Shown piece by piece: positions 16,518 to 25,700 of a stretch of 64,000 bases of DNA. Numbering within the stretch: position 1 is the first letter of the stretch; every line of letters begins with the position of its first letter. The notes below the pieces were generated by a model, which was given only the letters and a program-made list of their open reading frames with translations, was not told the DNA's origin and ran no database searches. The translations under genes were made by a program, and so were the position numbers. The DNA comes from Bradyrhizobium barranii subsp. apii (GTDB lineage: Bacteria; Pseudomonadota; Alphaproteobacteria; Rhizobiales; Xanthobacteraceae). The DNA lies in assembly GCF_011516635.5 (NCBI RefSeq), contig NZ_CP096255.1, positions 7,748,501 to 7,812,500 of the forward strand. Reading direction: 5' to 3'.

Positions 16518-16913
16518 GGCATCCTAGATGTCCGATATGTATTGAAAAAGCCCTGCATCAATCGCGCAGGAATCGGCGCTGTCCTGCGACCGCACATCGC
16601 CGCGGGACAGATCAGCCCCAAAATAAACGGCGGGCCCGAGGCTCGCGACGGCGCTACGCCGCCGATCTCCCGCCATCCATACGCTTAACTGCTTTTGCGC
16701 GTTTCTCCTGCAAGTCCCTGCATACGTGATAGTGCAATTCGCAGTCCATCACGCGCACAACAGCGCAACATGGACAATGCCGTAGTTAACGCCTGCCCGC
16801 ATTAACCCGACCGTAAGCACCGCGACCGGTGAAGCGGCGCGGCACCGGATTTGCTCTTCGGGCATGCGAGATTTTTCCTGTAAATTTGAGTCGAACAAGC
16901 GCGGTCAGAAAAA
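16518..16913. other. 396-bp divergent intergenic region, no gene
   Basis: This gap separates the leftward GT2 gene from the rightward methyltransferase/Wzc-like/WecG/GalE set and must hold promoters for both. It is less GC-rich near 16720-16760 and 16870-16910 (ATTTTTCC, GTAAATTTGAG). TTAAC and ATTAAC occur at 16787-16808 but not with CtrA spacing. I see no credible ORF or RNA gene. Confidence 0.5.
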
Positions 16914-17714
16914 ATGAACAAGCCAGCCTCGATCGATTTCGCGACAGCCACGGCGATCCAAATCCCAGCGGCCACTGCACGCACCCAGGCGCTGCACGAT
17001 CTGGTCCCCGGCGAAGCCCGCGACAGCCTGCTCGCCGTCCACGACGTGCTGCGCCGCGAACTACCGCAGGGCCAGTTCGCCACCTATGAGGCCGGCGGCG
17101 GCTCGTGCAGCGTTCTGCCACCGGAGCTGCTCAACCGCAGCAAGGTCACCGTCGTCGACATCGACGAGGACCAGGTCCGCAACAACACCTACGCGGACGA
17201 GGCGATCCTCGGCGACGTGCAGACTTACAGCTTTGGACGCGAAACCTTCGATCTGGTGATCTGCTACAACGTGATCGAGCATCTGCCCCAAGTCGATGCC
17301 GCGCTCCTGAATTTCCGCGACGCGCTCAAGCCCGGCGGAATGATCCTGATCGGCGCACCCAATCCGCGCTCGCTGTCGGGCGTCGTCACCAAATACTCAC
17401 CGCACTGGTTTCACGTCTGGTTCTACCGGAATATCCGCGGCATCAAGGATGCCGGCCTGCCTGGCGAGCCGCCGTTCCCGACCTTCTTCCATCCGCTGGT
17501 GACGCTGCCGCGGCTCGAAGCATTCGCCGCATCCAACGGCCTCGAGATGATCTACCGCCGCGAGGTCGAGAGTCCGCGCTATCCCGAGATGCGCCGGCGC
17601 AAGCCGCTGTTCGCCGCTCTGGTCGATGCCGCCGCCGCCGTGATGAACGCCGTGCTGCCGGGCAGGATCGACGTTCGCCGCGGTGATTACCACGTCATTC
17701 TGCGGAAGCGCTGA
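16914..17714 (+). CDS. Class I SAM-dependent methyltransferase, polysaccharide cluster
   Basis: A 266-residue Rossmann methyltransferase. The SAM site is TYEAGGGSCSVLPPEL (motif I) with VTVVDIDEDQ as the acidic turn; TFDLVICYNVIEHLPQ is motif II with the usual E-H after the strand, then ALKPGGMILIGAPNP. The C-terminal half, FHPLVTLPRLEAFAASNGLEM, resembles sugar-chain methyltransferases. It is soluble, and an ATG at 16914 begins the similarity. It heads the rightward half of the cluster, so O-methylation of a sugar residue is likely, but a small-molecule substrate cannot be excluded. Confidence 0.82.
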   Translation: MNKPASIDFATATAIQIPAATARTQALHDLVPGEARDSLLAVHDVLRRELPQGQFATYEAGGGSCSVLPPELLNRSKVTVVDIDEDQVRNNTYADEAILGDVQTYSFGRETFDLVICYNVIEHLPQVDAALLNFRDALKPGGMILIGAPNPRSLSGVVTKYSPHWFHVWFYRNIRGIKDAGLPGEPPFPTFFHPLVTLPRLEAFAASNGLEMIYRREVESPRYPEMRRRKPLFAALVDAAAAVMNAVLPGRIDVRRGDYHVILRKR

Positions 17715-17996
17715 CGATCATGGCACGCGGGCGGTCCATCGCGGGACGAGCGAAGCCTTGCGGCATCGCTGCGCGCGGTAACGAACCGTTAATTCCTTGG
17801 GGACCTCAGCGTCATCGCGACGCGTCGAAGAGTGGCATGCGCTTAAACGCTTTGTTTGCCATTTCGGTGAATAGTCCCTCAATGAGTATGGTTAATTTTC
17901 CCTGTTGCGTGGATTGGGCACCTATATCCCGGGTGCGTGGCGTAAAGCGAAGAGTAACCCCTCAGCCCGCGGTCGTTGGAATGAAAGCTGGGGACT

Positions 17997-20375
17997 ATGC
18001 TTGACTACAACCAGCCGATAGATCGGGCCGGACCGGAGGCCCCGCAGCAGAGGCCTCAGACCGGTTTCAACGTGCTGGAGCTCGTCAATCTGCTCTGGCG
18101 GCGGAAGATCGCGATTGCCGCAGCCGCGCTCCTCGGCGCGACGCTTGCCGTCACCGCGGGCAAGAGCGTGACGCCCCGCTACACCGCCACCGCCCAGCTC
18201 TATGTCGACCCGCGCGAGCTTCAGCTCGTCGATCGCGAGCTCACGCCGCGCGCCCAGGACGGCTCCGGCATGGCCATGGTGGTGGAGAGCCAGGCGCGCC
18301 TGATTACCTCGAACAGCGTGCTGCTCCAGGTGATCCAGCAGGCCAATCTGGACAAGGATCCCGAATTCGGCGGCGGCGGTGATGCCAGGAGCCTGATGTC
18401 GTCGCTGCTCGGCCTGATCGGCCTTCAGCCCCGTGCGCCCTCCGCCGCGGAGACGAAGGAAGTACAGCTCGCAGCACTCGACGCGCTGAACAGGCACATC
18501 ACGGTCCGCAAGACCGAGAAGAGCTTCATCGTCGACATCGAGGTCTGGTCGACCGATCCGGCGAAAGCGGCGATGCTCGCCAACACGCTGACAAATGCCT
18601 ACCTTGCCGAATCCCGCAACTCGCAGGCTTCGGCCGCGCGACGCGCCACCAACGATCTCTCCGGCCGCCTCAAGGAGCTGCGCGAGCGGCTGCGCAGTGC
18701 CGAGACCGCGCTCGCCACCTACAAGGCCCAGAACAATTTCGTCGGCACCCAGGACGCGCTGATCAGCGACCAGCAGCTCTCCTCCAGCAACCAGCGGCTT
18801 TCCGCGGCCCGCGCGGCGACGATGGACGCACAGGCGCGGCTCGACCAGATCGAGGCGAGCCGGCGCACCGCTGCCGATGCCGGCGCGAATTCGGAGGCGC
18901 TGCAATCGCCGACCATCGCGAACCTGCGCGCGCAATATGCCGACGCCCGCAAGAAATATGCCGAGCAGGCCGGCGAGCTCGGCCCGCGGCATCCGACGCT
19001 GCGCCAGACCGAGAAGCAGGTCGAGGATCTCAAGCGCACCATCAACGAAGAGATCGATCGCTTCGCGCAGTCCGCCAAAAATGATCTGACGCGCGCCCGC
19101 GACTTTGAAGCCTCGCTCAACCGGGCGCTGGAAGCGCAGAAGCGGCAGAGCGTCCAGCTCAGCCAGGCCGCCGTGCGCCTGCGCGAGCTCGAGCGCGAGG
19201 CCGATGCCAGCCGCGACGTCTATCAGTCCTTCCTCAAGCGCTCGCGCGAGACCGAGGAGCAGGAGACCCTGAACACCTCGGCGGCCCGCGTCATCGGCGA
19301 AGCGACCGTGCCGCAGCGGCGCTCGTTCCCGCCCGCGATGAGCATGTTTGCCATGATCGGCTTCATCTTCGGTGCGCTCGCTGCTGCAAGCTGGTTCGTC
19401 GCGGCCGAGCTGCTGTCCGCCGGTGCGACCGCGCCGGCAGCGCCCACACCGGCCCGTCGTGAGCGCACGCCGGCACCGCGGGCTCCGCGAGCGCCGGAGG
19501 TTTCGCGGACACCGGAAGCAGCCCAGCCGCAGCCGGCTCCGCGAGCTCCGGAAATTGCGCAATCTCTACCGGAGCTAGCCGCGCCATCGCTGCAGCCGGA
19601 GATGGACGAAAATACGCTGATCGGAAAGCCGCTGATCGCGCGCCTCCAGGAGGCCGACGTCATTCACACGCTCGGCGCCATCCTCGCCACCGGCGGCGGC
19701 GTCGATCTGACCCGGCTGGGCTGGCCGACGCTGCGCCCCGGCTTTCCGCTGACGACGCTGCTCAACGCCTGGCGCGACATGCGCACTGCTGTGGCCCGGC
19801 GCGCCGGCGGCAAGGCCATGCCGGTCATCGCGCTCGTCGGCGCGGGCGAGACCACCGGGCGCAGCGTGACCGCGCTGAATTTCGCGCTCGCGGCCGCGCG
19901 CGACGGCGCCCGCGTGCTGATGATCGATGCCGACCATCAGGCGCACTCGCTCTCCAACAAGGTGAGCCGCCCCGGCAAGAGCGAGCCGAGCCGGCTCGGC
20001 TGGCTCTCGATCGGCAGCAAGGCCTCGCGCGAGATCAAGACGGTCAACGGCATCTCGGTGCTGCCCGCCGCTGACGGCGATGCCGGCAAGGCGACTGAAG
20101 CCATGCGCAAGGCCATCGAGCAGGCGCGCGCCGCCGGCGGCTACGATCTCGTGATCCTCGACGGCCCCGTGACGCCGCTTGGTGCGGCCAGCCGCAAGCT
20201 GCTCGACGACGCCGACGCGCTGGTGGCAGTGCTGCCGACCAGCCTCGACATCAACGACGGCCTGGAAGAAATCCTGAACACGCTCGGCCGCGCCGAGCGC
20301 AAGCTCGTCGGCGTCGTGCTCGACGAGCTCACCCCCGCAACTCAAGCGCGCCAGCGAGGCAGACAATATGCTTGA
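17997..20375 (+). CDS. Wzz/Wzc-like polysaccharide co-polymerase (GumC family) with degenerate ATPase domain
   Basis: A 792-residue inner-membrane chain-length/export protein. Residues about 25-60 give a Wzz N-terminal TM segment (VNLLWRRKIAIAAAALLGA). A long periplasmic coiled-coil region follows (residues ~190-430), with LGPRHPTLRQTEKQVEDL, then a second TM (~443-465) after RRSFPPAMS. A Pro/Ala-rich linker leads to a cytoplasmic P-loop domain like BY-kinases. Its Walker A reads GAGETTGRS: Arg622 replaces the essential Lys. Walker A' (VLMIDADHQ) and Walker B (DLVILDGP) are recognisable. There is no C-terminal Tyr cluster. It may assemble with the Wza-type exporter encoded elsewhere but probably does not autophosphorylate. 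It overlaps the next gene by 8 bp. Confidence 0.87.
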   Translation: MLDYNQPIDRAGPEAPQQRPQTGFNVLELVNLLWRRKIAIAAAALLGATLAVTAGKSVTPRYTATAQLYVDPRELQLVDRELTPRAQDGSGMAMVVESQARLITSNSVLLQVIQQANLDKDPEFGGGGDARSLMSSLLGLIGLQPRAPSAAETKEVQLAALDALNRHITVRKTEKSFIVDIEVWSTDPAKAAMLANTLTNAYLAESRNSQASAARRATNDLSGRLKELRERLRSAETALATYKAQNNFVGTQDALISDQQLSSSNQRLSAARAATMDAQARLDQIEASRRTAADAGANSEALQSPTIANLRAQYADARKKYAEQAGELGPRHPTLRQTEKQVEDLKRTINEEIDRFAQSAKNDLTRARDFEASLNRALEAQKRQSVQLSQAAVRLRELEREADASRDVYQSFLKRSRETEEQETLNTSAARVIGEATVPQRRSFPPAMSMFAMIGFIFGALAAASWFVAAELLSAGATAPAAPTPARRERTPAPRAPRAPEVSRTPEAAQPQPAPRAPEIAQSLPELAAPSLQPEMDENTLIGKPLIARLQEADVIHTLGAILATGGGVDLTRLGWPTLRPGFPLTTLLNAWRDMRTAVARRAGGKAMPVIALVGAGETTGRSVTALNFALAAARDGARVLMIDADHQAHSLSNKVSRPGKSEPSRLGWLSIGSKASREIKTVNGISVLPAADGDAGKATEAMRKAIEQARAAGGYDLVILDGPVTPLGAASRKLLDDADALVAVLPTSLDINDGLEEILNTLGRAERKLVGVVLDELTPATQARQRGRQYA

Positions 20376-21174
20376 GCGCCGCGTCAATCTGGACGGCCGG
20401 GCCGCAACCGCCGACGTGCCGCGGATCACTATCGGCGGCCTTCGCATGGCCGCGCTCGACCTGGAAGCGACTGCCGATTTCATGATCGAGGCGACCGATC
20501 CCGACAATCGCATCGGCCGTCCGCTGCACCTGACCTCGGCCAATGGCGAGGTGCTGGCGCGCTGCTCGACCGAACCGGAGACCGAACGCCTGTTCCGCGG
20601 CGCCGACCTCATCAACGCCGATGGCCAGCCCCTGGTCGCGGCGTCAAAGCTGCAATCCTGGTTTCCGCTGCCGGAGCGCGTCGCCACCACCGATTTGTTC
20701 CACGTGGTCGCGCGCAAGGCCGAAGCCGTCGGCCGCACTTTCTACATGTTCGGTGCCAGCGAGGAAGAAAACGCCGCGGCGGTCGCGAATGTCCAGCAGC
20801 TGTATCCAAACCTCAAGGTCGTCGGGTACAGCCACGGCTATCTGCGCGGCGACGCCCTGCGCGCGAAAGTCGAGGAGATCAACGCGCTCGCCCCGGATTA
20901 TCTCTGGGTCGCGCTCGGCGTGCCCAATGAGCAGGCATTCGTCGAGCAATACACGCCGCTGCTGACCAATGTTGGCGTTATCAAGACATCAGGCGGCTTG
21001 TTCAACTTTTTATCGGGCAGCCGGTCCCGCGCGCCGCAATGGATGCAGAAGATCGGACTCGAATGGGCCTGGCGCACATGGCTCGAGCCGCGCCGCCTGC
21101 TCTGGCGCTATTTGACCACCAACCCTCGCGCGCTCTATCTTCTCTTCAGCCGCAAACGGCCTTCCAATCGCTGA
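20368..21174 (+). CDS. WecG/TagA/CpsF-family glycosyltransferase
   Basis: A 268-residue member of the GT26 family, which transfers an N-acetylmannosamine(uronic acid)-type sugar to a lipid-linked acceptor at the inner membrane. Family motifs are HLTSANGEVLARC, LFRGADLINADGQPLV with the catalytic Asp region (TSANxE...ADG), YMFGASEEENAAAVANV, DYLWVALGVPNEQ and KTSGGLFNFLSGSRSRAPQWM, followed by GLEWAWR. The C terminus has a basic amphipathic segment, as in TagA, for membrane attachment. It overlaps the Wzc-like gene by 8 bp, so the two are translationally coupled. It probably adds the second sugar of the repeat unit; the initiating transferase is not in the window. Confidence 0.9.
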   Translation: MLERRVNLDGRAATADVPRITIGGLRMAALDLEATADFMIEATDPDNRIGRPLHLTSANGEVLARCSTEPETERLFRGADLINADGQPLVAASKLQSWFPLPERVATTDLFHVVARKAEAVGRTFYMFGASEEENAAAVANVQQLYPNLKVVGYSHGYLRGDALRAKVEEINALAPDYLWVALGVPNEQAFVEQYTPLLTNVGVIKTSGGLFNFLSGSRSRAPQWMQKIGLEWAWRTWLEPRRLLWRYLTTNPRALYLLFSRKRPSNR

Positions 21175-21193
21175 GAGAAGAGTAGAAGACGAC

Positions 21194-22186
21194 ATGACCG
21201 ACCGACCGACCGTCCTCGTCACCGGGGGCGCGGGCTATATTGGCTCGCATGCCTGCCGCGCACTGTCTGCCGCCGGCTATCAGCCCGTCGTTTATGACAA
21301 TCTCTCGACAGGTCATCGCAGCTTCGTCGCCGGCCCGCTGGTGACAGGCGACCTGCTCGACGGCGCCGCGCTGGCGCGCGCCTTCGCCGACCACAAGGTC
21401 ACGGCGGTGATGCATTTCGCGGCGGCAAGCCTCGTCGGCGAGTCCATGACCGACCCGCAGAAATACTACATCAACAACGTCCAGGGCACGCTGTCGCTGC
21501 TGCAGGCGATGCGCAACGCGGGCTGCCAGCGTATCGTGTTCTCCTCGACCGGCGCCGTCTACGGCAACGCCGATTCCAAGGAGCTGCCGGAGGACTTCCC
21601 CTGCGCACCGATCAATCCCTACGGCGCGTCGAAATGGATGATCGAGCGCATGCTCGCTGATTATCGCGCAGCCTATGGCTTCGGCGCGTTCTGCCTGCGC
21701 TATTTCAACGCCAGCGGCGCCGACCCGGCCGGCGGCATCGGCGAATTGCGTGACAACGAAACGCATCTCATTCCGCGCGCCATGATGGCGCTCCAGGGCC
21801 ATGTCGACTTCGCCGTGTTCGGCGACGATTACGACACGCCCGACGGCACCGCGATCCGCGACTACATCCACGTCACCGACCTCGCCGCGGCGCATGTCGC
21901 AGCACTGAAGCTCCTGGAAACGGGACATGCCGGCGGCAGCTTCAATCTGGGCACCGGCTTCGGCTTTTCGGTCCGCGAGATCCTGAACGCCATCAGGCAG
22001 GAGACCGGGCGCGAGGTGCCGCACACCATGAAGCCGCGTCGCGCCGGCGATCCCACCTATCTGGTCGCCGATGCCTCCGCCGCGCGAAAAGTGCTGAACT
22101 TCGTGCCGCGCCATTCCGATCTAGCGACCGTGATCCGGACTGCCTGGGCCTGGCACCAGACAGCGCATCCGCTCAGGACGCGCTAG
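21194..22186 (+). CDS. galE: UDP-glucose 4-epimerase
   Basis: A 330-residue extended SDR. The NAD site TGGAGYIGSHACRAL is at the N terminus, then MHFAAASLVGESM and the catalytic FSSTGAVYG Ser region. The NPYGASKWMIE YxxxK motif is intact, and ASGADPAGGIGE and RDYIHVTDLAAAH are typical of bacterial GalE. It interconverts UDP-glucose and UDP-galactose in the cytoplasm and so supplies galactose-type donors to the cluster's transferases. It starts 19 bp after the WecG-like gene and ends the rightward operon. GalE versus a UDP-GlcNAc or UDP-uronate epimerase cannot be fully separated by eye. Confidence 0.92.
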   Translation: MTDRPTVLVTGGAGYIGSHACRALSAAGYQPVVYDNLSTGHRSFVAGPLVTGDLLDGAALARAFADHKVTAVMHFAAASLVGESMTDPQKYYINNVQGTLSLLQAMRNAGCQRIVFSSTGAVYGNADSKELPEDFPCAPINPYGASKWMIERMLADYRAAYGFGAFCLRYFNASGADPAGGIGELRDNETHLIPRAMMALQGHVDFAVFGDDYDTPDGTAIRDYIHVTDLAAAHVAALKLLETGHAGGSFNLGTGFGFSVREILNAIRQETGREVPHTMKPRRAGDPTYLVADASAARKVLNFVPRHSDLATVIRTAWAWHQTAHPLRTR

Positions 22187-22409
22187 ACACCCGTATTACG
22201 GCTTGCCGGTCGGGCCCCCGAGCGGCTAAAGAGATTGTCACAGCCGGCGGCGGCGCATGTCCCGACCGCCGCATGTTGCTCTTATGGCCGCCAATGGAAG
22301 CGGCATGTGAGGCTCCGCCAATAGCGCGAGCCTGTTCTTCACAGCGAAGGCTACGATCGAGTCCGGGCATCGGCCTGCTTTCAGGCGCGGCCCAGGGAGC
22401 ACGGAGCGA

Positions 22410-22751
22410 ATGCATCAGGCCGCAAGCCTGCAATTCGAGCGCGTGATGGACGAGCTCGTCCTATGGCACGCCGTGCCGGAGGACGAACGCTCGCCCGCAC
22501 CGGCCTGGTGGTGGGGACCGGCGATGGCGGTGGTCGACGCGCACGAGCCGATGCGACAGGTGTGGTGTTGTGAGCTGGGCCTCGGCGACGGCTCGAGCTT
22601 TGCCGAAGGGGCGCATGCCCTCCTTGAGCTGTTCGCCGAGCAAACCTCGCAGCCCTGGCCGGATGATTTTCCGCGCAAAGCGGATATCAAGCAAGACAAC
22701 GTCCGCGAGCTGCACCCACAGCCGTCAGATGACAGCGCGTTTCAGCCGTAA
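22410..22751 (+). CDS. Hypothetical small acidic protein (WWW-containing)
   Basis: A 113-residue protein without a family I know. A second ATG at 22446 gives MDELVLWHAVPEDERSP, which may be the true start. The middle contains APAWWWGPAMAVVDAHE and RQVWCCELGLGDGSSF, rich in Trp and Cys, and the C terminus is hydrophilic and acidic. No signal peptide or TM helix is clear. Codon use looks coding. The last 27 bases overlap the 3' end of the convergent GGDEF-EAL gene. It is probably cytoplasmic; function is unknown. Confidence 0.5.
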   Translation: MHQAASLQFERVMDELVLWHAVPEDERSPAPAWWWGPAMAVVDAHEPMRQVWCCELGLGDGSSFAEGAHALLELFAEQTSQPWPDDFPRKADIKQDNVRELHPQPSDDSAFQP

Positions 22752-25700
22752 CGCCGCGGCTTCGGTCGCAGCGAGGTCAGGCTCCGGCTGGAGCGGCGGC
22801 GCGACAGGCAGCTCCATCGGCCGCAGCAGCTCGGCCATCTGCCGCGCCGGCACCGGCTTGGAGATGAGGAAGCCCTGCATCTCGTCGCAGCCATGGGCGC
22901 GCAGGAACGCTTCCTGCTCGGCGTTCTCGACGCCTTCGGCGACCACGGTCATGCCGAGCGCCTTGCCCATGCTGATGATCGCCTGCGCGATCGCCTGGTC
23001 CTCCGAATCCTGCGGCAGGTCGCGCACGAAGGAGCGGTCGATCTTGATGGTGTCGATCGGGAAATGCTTCATCAGCGACATCGACGAATAGCCGGTGCCG
23101 AAATCGTCGATGGCGAGGCGGATGCCGCGGCTCTGGATGGCGTCGAGCACCTTCAGCGCACGACCGACATTGCGCATCATCATGCTCTCGGTGACCTCGA
23201 GCTGGAGCAGCACCGGCGACATGCCGGAGGCCGCCAGCGCCTCGTCGACGTCCTGCAACAGATGTTCGTCGACAAACTGCCGCGGCGACAGGTTGACCGC
23301 CATAGACACCGGCAACAGGCCACGACGCTGCCAGGCCATGGCCTGCGCGCAGGCCTCTTTCACCACCCAGCGGCCGATCGGCACGATCAGCCCGGTCTCT
23401 TCCGCAAGCGGAATGAATTGGGCCGGCGAGATGCTGCCGAGATCCGGGTGCGTCCAGCGCAGCAGCGCTTCCACGCCGGTGATCTGGCCGGTCTCCATGT
23501 CCACCTTGGGCTGGTAGTTCAGCGAGAACTGCTCGCGCTCCAGCGCCCGGCGCAGCGCGCTCTCGAGCGACAGCCGCTCGATCGACTGCGTCTTCACCTC
23601 CTTGGAGAAGAAGCGGTAGCCGTTCTTGCCGTCTTCCTTGGCGAGATACATCGCCATGTCGGCGTTCTTGGTCAGCGTCTGAACGTCGGAGCCGTTGGCC
23701 GGATACATCGCGATGCCGATCGAGGCCGTGGTGTGGCACTCGTGGCCGGCCAGCTCCATGGGCTCGGCGAGCGCCACGAGCAGCCCGGTCGCGATGCGCT
23801 GGACATCGTCGATCTCACCGCACTGGTCGAGGATCACCACGAACTCATCGCCGCCAAGGCGTGCGACAACGTCGGTTTCCCGCAGCGCGCCGCGCAGCCG
23901 GCTCCCCACTTCGAGCAGGAGCAGATCGCCGGCCTCATGGCCGAGCGAATCGTTGATGACCTTGAAGCGGTCGAGATCGATGAACAACACCGCGAAACGG
24001 TGATCGTGGCGCTGAGCTTCGTCGATCGCCTCCCGCAACAGCCCGTTGAAGGTCTCGCGGTTCGGCAGGTCGGTCAGGCTGTCATGCGAGGCGAGGTATT
24101 CGATCCGCTCGTCGGCCTCGTTCTTCTCGTCGGCGCGATCGAAATTCTCCATCGCGAAGGAGACGTTGTCGGCGAGGCGCTGCAGCAGCTCGACGAACTC
24201 GGCCGTGAAGGTCTCCTGCTCGGTCGACATGTAGATCATGACGCCGACGGGCTGGCCGTGCGTGATCAGCGGGAACGCCGCGCCCGAGCGCGCGCCGTCG
24301 CCTTGCAGGACGGCATGGAAAGCGCTCACACGGCTGTCGTTGACATAGTCGTTGCTGACACAGGGCTGCCGGGTGCGGAACGCGGTTCCGCTCATGCCGC
24401 GCCCCTCGGGCCGGTCGGCGTCGATGGAGAGACGAACGTTCCTCGTGGTCTCGGCGGACGGCCCTGCGGCCGCGACGATCGCGAGCTGGTCGCTGTCGGC
24501 CTTGGCGAGCGCAATGGTCGTCGAGGTAAACTTGCCGCCGGTGGATGCGGCCTGACACACCAGCTCGAACAGCTCGGTGCGCGACTTGGCCCGCACGATC
24601 GCCTCATTGGTGGCGCTCATCGCGGCGAACATGCGCGTCAGGCGCTCCTTCTGCGCCTCGGCCCGTGACCGCTCCTCGGCCCGGGCGAAATTGTCGAGCG
24701 CAAAAGAGACGTTCTCCGCAAGGCGCCCCAGCAACTGGATGAGGTCAGGCGTGAAGGTGCCTTCGTCCGGCGAAAGGAACAGAAGGACGCCGACGGCATC
24801 GGTGCCGTTCTTCAGCAGCGGGAAGCAGCCGCCGGATTTCGTCCCTTGACCCCGCGCGATTCGACGCCAGTGCGTCGCACGAACGTCCGTGAGGAGCTCG
24901 TTCGCGACGCAGGGTGCCTTGGTGCGAAATGCAGTGCCGGCGAGCCCCCGTCCCTCGGGCTCATCGGCGGACGTCGCGAACCGCCAGTTCTCGACGTGAC
25001 TGCGGCACTCGCCTTTGGTGACGACGATGTCGAGATAGCGCCCCGTCGGATCGACCATGGCGATGGTGGCAGACGTGAACGTGCCGCCGAGCACGGCGGC
25101 CTCGCACACGGCTTCGAACAACTCGGCGCGGGACTTCACGCGCATGATCGCTTCGTTGGTCGCGCTCAGCGCCTCCAACATGCCCCGAAGACGGTTGCGC
25201 TGCATCTCGGCCTTCGCCTTCTCGTCGGCGCGATCGAAGTTCTCGAGCGCGAAGGCGACATTGGCCTGGAGCCGTTGCAGGAGCTCGACGAATTCGGGCG
25301 TGAACGTGCCGCGTTCCGGCGAGTTGAAGAGGAAGACGCCTTCGACCCTGTCACCATTGAACAACGGCAGCGCCGCGGAGGATCCGATCCCGTTGCGGCG
25401 GGCGTTGGCCGGCCAAGGCGCGATCCGGTCGTCGGACTGCACATCATTGCTGATGCAAGGCTGGCGCGTGCGGAAAGCGGTTCCCGTCAGCCCTCGGCCT
25501 TCAGGCACCTGGTCGGACGTGGAGAATTTGAAATTTCGGACCATATCCGCGTTCGGCCCGTAGCAAGCAACGACGCGAAGCAGCTCGGCGTCGTGATCGA
25601 CGAGCGCGATGTTGGCCGAGGTGAACTTGGCGCCTTTCGCCGTCGCTTCGCAAACGAGGTCGAAGAGCTCGGCCCGCGAGCGTGCGCGCAGGATCGCCTC

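Noticed and set aside
17922..19562. 546-codon minus-strand frame opposite the Wzc-like gene
   Set aside because: No protein-like composition, no RBS, and the plus strand holds a well-supported family member.
22893..24668. 591-codon plus-strand frame opposite the GGDEF-EAL gene
   Set aside because: Antisense shadow with His/Arg-rich composition.
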